The notes beneath the pieces were generated by a model. That model had not been told where the DNA came from and did no database searches. It worked only from the letters and a program-made list of their open reading frames with translations. 7,628 nucleotides of DNA, taken from Nitrosomonadales bacterium. GTDB taxonomy: Bacteria; Pseudomonadota; Gammaproteobacteria; Burkholderiales; Gallionellaceae. The translations under genes and the position numbers were made by a program. Each line of letters starts with the position of its first letter. Position 1 is the first letter of the stretch. Shown one piece after another: positions 7,175-7,628 of this stretch. The DNA lies in assembly GCA_003235435.1 (NCBI GenBank), contig QJWF01000193.1, forward strand, positions 1 through 7,628, written 5' to 3'.

Positions 7175-7226
7175 AAACAAGGGCGGTTTCTTCCACCCCG
7201 GATGCTTCGCAACGCCGTGCCGAAGC
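7175..7226 (-). terminator. Probable intrinsic terminator of pmbA (two consecutive hairpins)
   Basis: Just after the pmbA stop the minus strand can fold GCTTCG (7226-7221) with CGAAGC (7209-7204), helped by CA/TG inside the stem. A second hairpin pairs GGGTGG (7198-7193) with CCGCCC (7186-7181) around the loop AAGAAA, and is followed by the T-rich TTGTTT (7180-7175). The second hairpin with its T tract resembles a weak rho-independent terminator, and its place between pmbA and the glyA promoter fits. The T tract is interrupted, so termination may be partial. Confidence 0.45.
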
Positions 7227-7228
7227 CG

Positions 7229-7628
7229 TCACCTGCCCGCCACGGTCATACCCTCGACTAGGATCGACCCGCACTGGCGCGAACCCTGAACCAGCACATC
7301 GCTGCCTACCGCGACGATGTTGCGGAACATATCTTTCAGATTACCGGCTATGGTGATTTCATTGACCGGGTATTGGATTTCGCCGTTCTCCACCCAGAAT
7401 CCGGCCGCCCCGCGCGAATAATCCCCGGTCACAGGATTGATGCCATGCCCAAGCAATTCCGTGACCAACAAGCCGCGCCCCATCTGTTTCAGCAACCCGG
7501 CACAGTCCAGCGCCGCCGATCGGTCCACCTCTGACCTCAGGATCAGGTTGTGGTTGCCGCCTGCATTTCCGGTCGTGCGCATACCCAGTTTGCGCGCAGA
7601 ATAACTGCCGAGGAAGTATCCTCTCAAC
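7229..7628 (-). CDS. pmbA: Metalloprotease-like protein PmbA/TldE, C-terminal part, 5' end outside window
   Basis: PmbA (TldE) pairs with TldD in a cytoplasmic complex that degrades unfolded or modified peptides, for example in microcin B17 maturation and CcdA turnover. TldD carries the zinc site; TldE does not. About 133 residues are visible, roughly the last third of a ~450-aa protein. The frame is open to the window edge and the leftmost possible start (TTG at 7627) is only an internal leucine codon. Strong family blocks are [57 protein letters not shown] and [12 protein letters not shown]; the C-terminus reads [13 protein letters not shown] and stops with TGA at 7229-7231. Its transcription most likely ends in the spacer before glyA, so it is a neighbour and not part of the rib unit. 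Confidence 0.95.
   Translation of the reverse strand, partial: LRGYFLGSYSARKLGMRTTGNAGGNHNLILRSEVDRSAALDCAGLLKQMGRGLLVTELLGHGINPVTGDYSRGAAGFWVENGEIQYPVNEITIAGNLKDMFRNIVAVGSDVLVQGSRQCGSILVEGMTVAGR

Overview
This window is a compact housekeeping region from what is most likely a betaproteobacterium of the Nitrosomonadales/Gallionellaceae type. That placement is an inference from gene order (glyA-nrdR-ribD-ribE-ribBA-ribH-nusB-thiL-pgpA), a RibB fused to a degenerate RibA-like domain, and family-typical protein sequences. No rRNA or other decisive marker is present. All ten genes lie on the minus strand, so transcription runs from high to low coordinates.

Layout in transcription order: (1) the C-terminal third of pmbA/tldE enters from the right edge and ends at 7229. 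(2) A 177-bp spacer (7052-7228) holds a probable pmbA terminator and a recognisable glyA promoter with an extended -10 (TGGTAGAAT). (3) glyA (serine hydroxymethyltransferase) and nrdR (ribonucleotide reductase repressor) follow with a 19-bp gap. (4) The riboflavin block comes next: ribD (GTG start 2 bp after the nrdR stop), ribE (8-bp overlap) and ribBA (4-bp ATGA overlap). (5) A 155-bp A/T-rich spacer (2358-2512) carries a 14-bp perfect palindrome and a weak promoter candidate. (6) ribH, nusB (ATGA overlap), thiL and pgpA (17-bp overlap) complete the set. pgpA runs off the left edge about 10-20 codons before its expected end.

Functionally, the rib genes supply most of the flavin pathway. RibD does the deaminase and reductase steps, the RibB half of RibBA makes the four-carbon unit, RibH makes lumazine and RibE makes riboflavin. 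A working GTP cyclohydrolase II (RibA), the committed step, is not visible: the RibA-like half of RibBA has lost the zinc cysteines and the GTP-binding signature, so a separate ribA must lie outside the window. The remaining genes serve one-carbon metabolism (glyA), dNTP control (nrdR), rRNA antitermination (nusB), thiamine diphosphate formation (thiL) and phosphatidylglycerol synthesis (pgpA). I see no mobile elements, tRNA/rRNA genes, CRISPR arrays or riboswitches, and no convincing new system. The points worth a second look are small: the degenerate RibA domain, an A8 slippery run inside ribD, the palindrome before ribH, and competing start codons at thiL.
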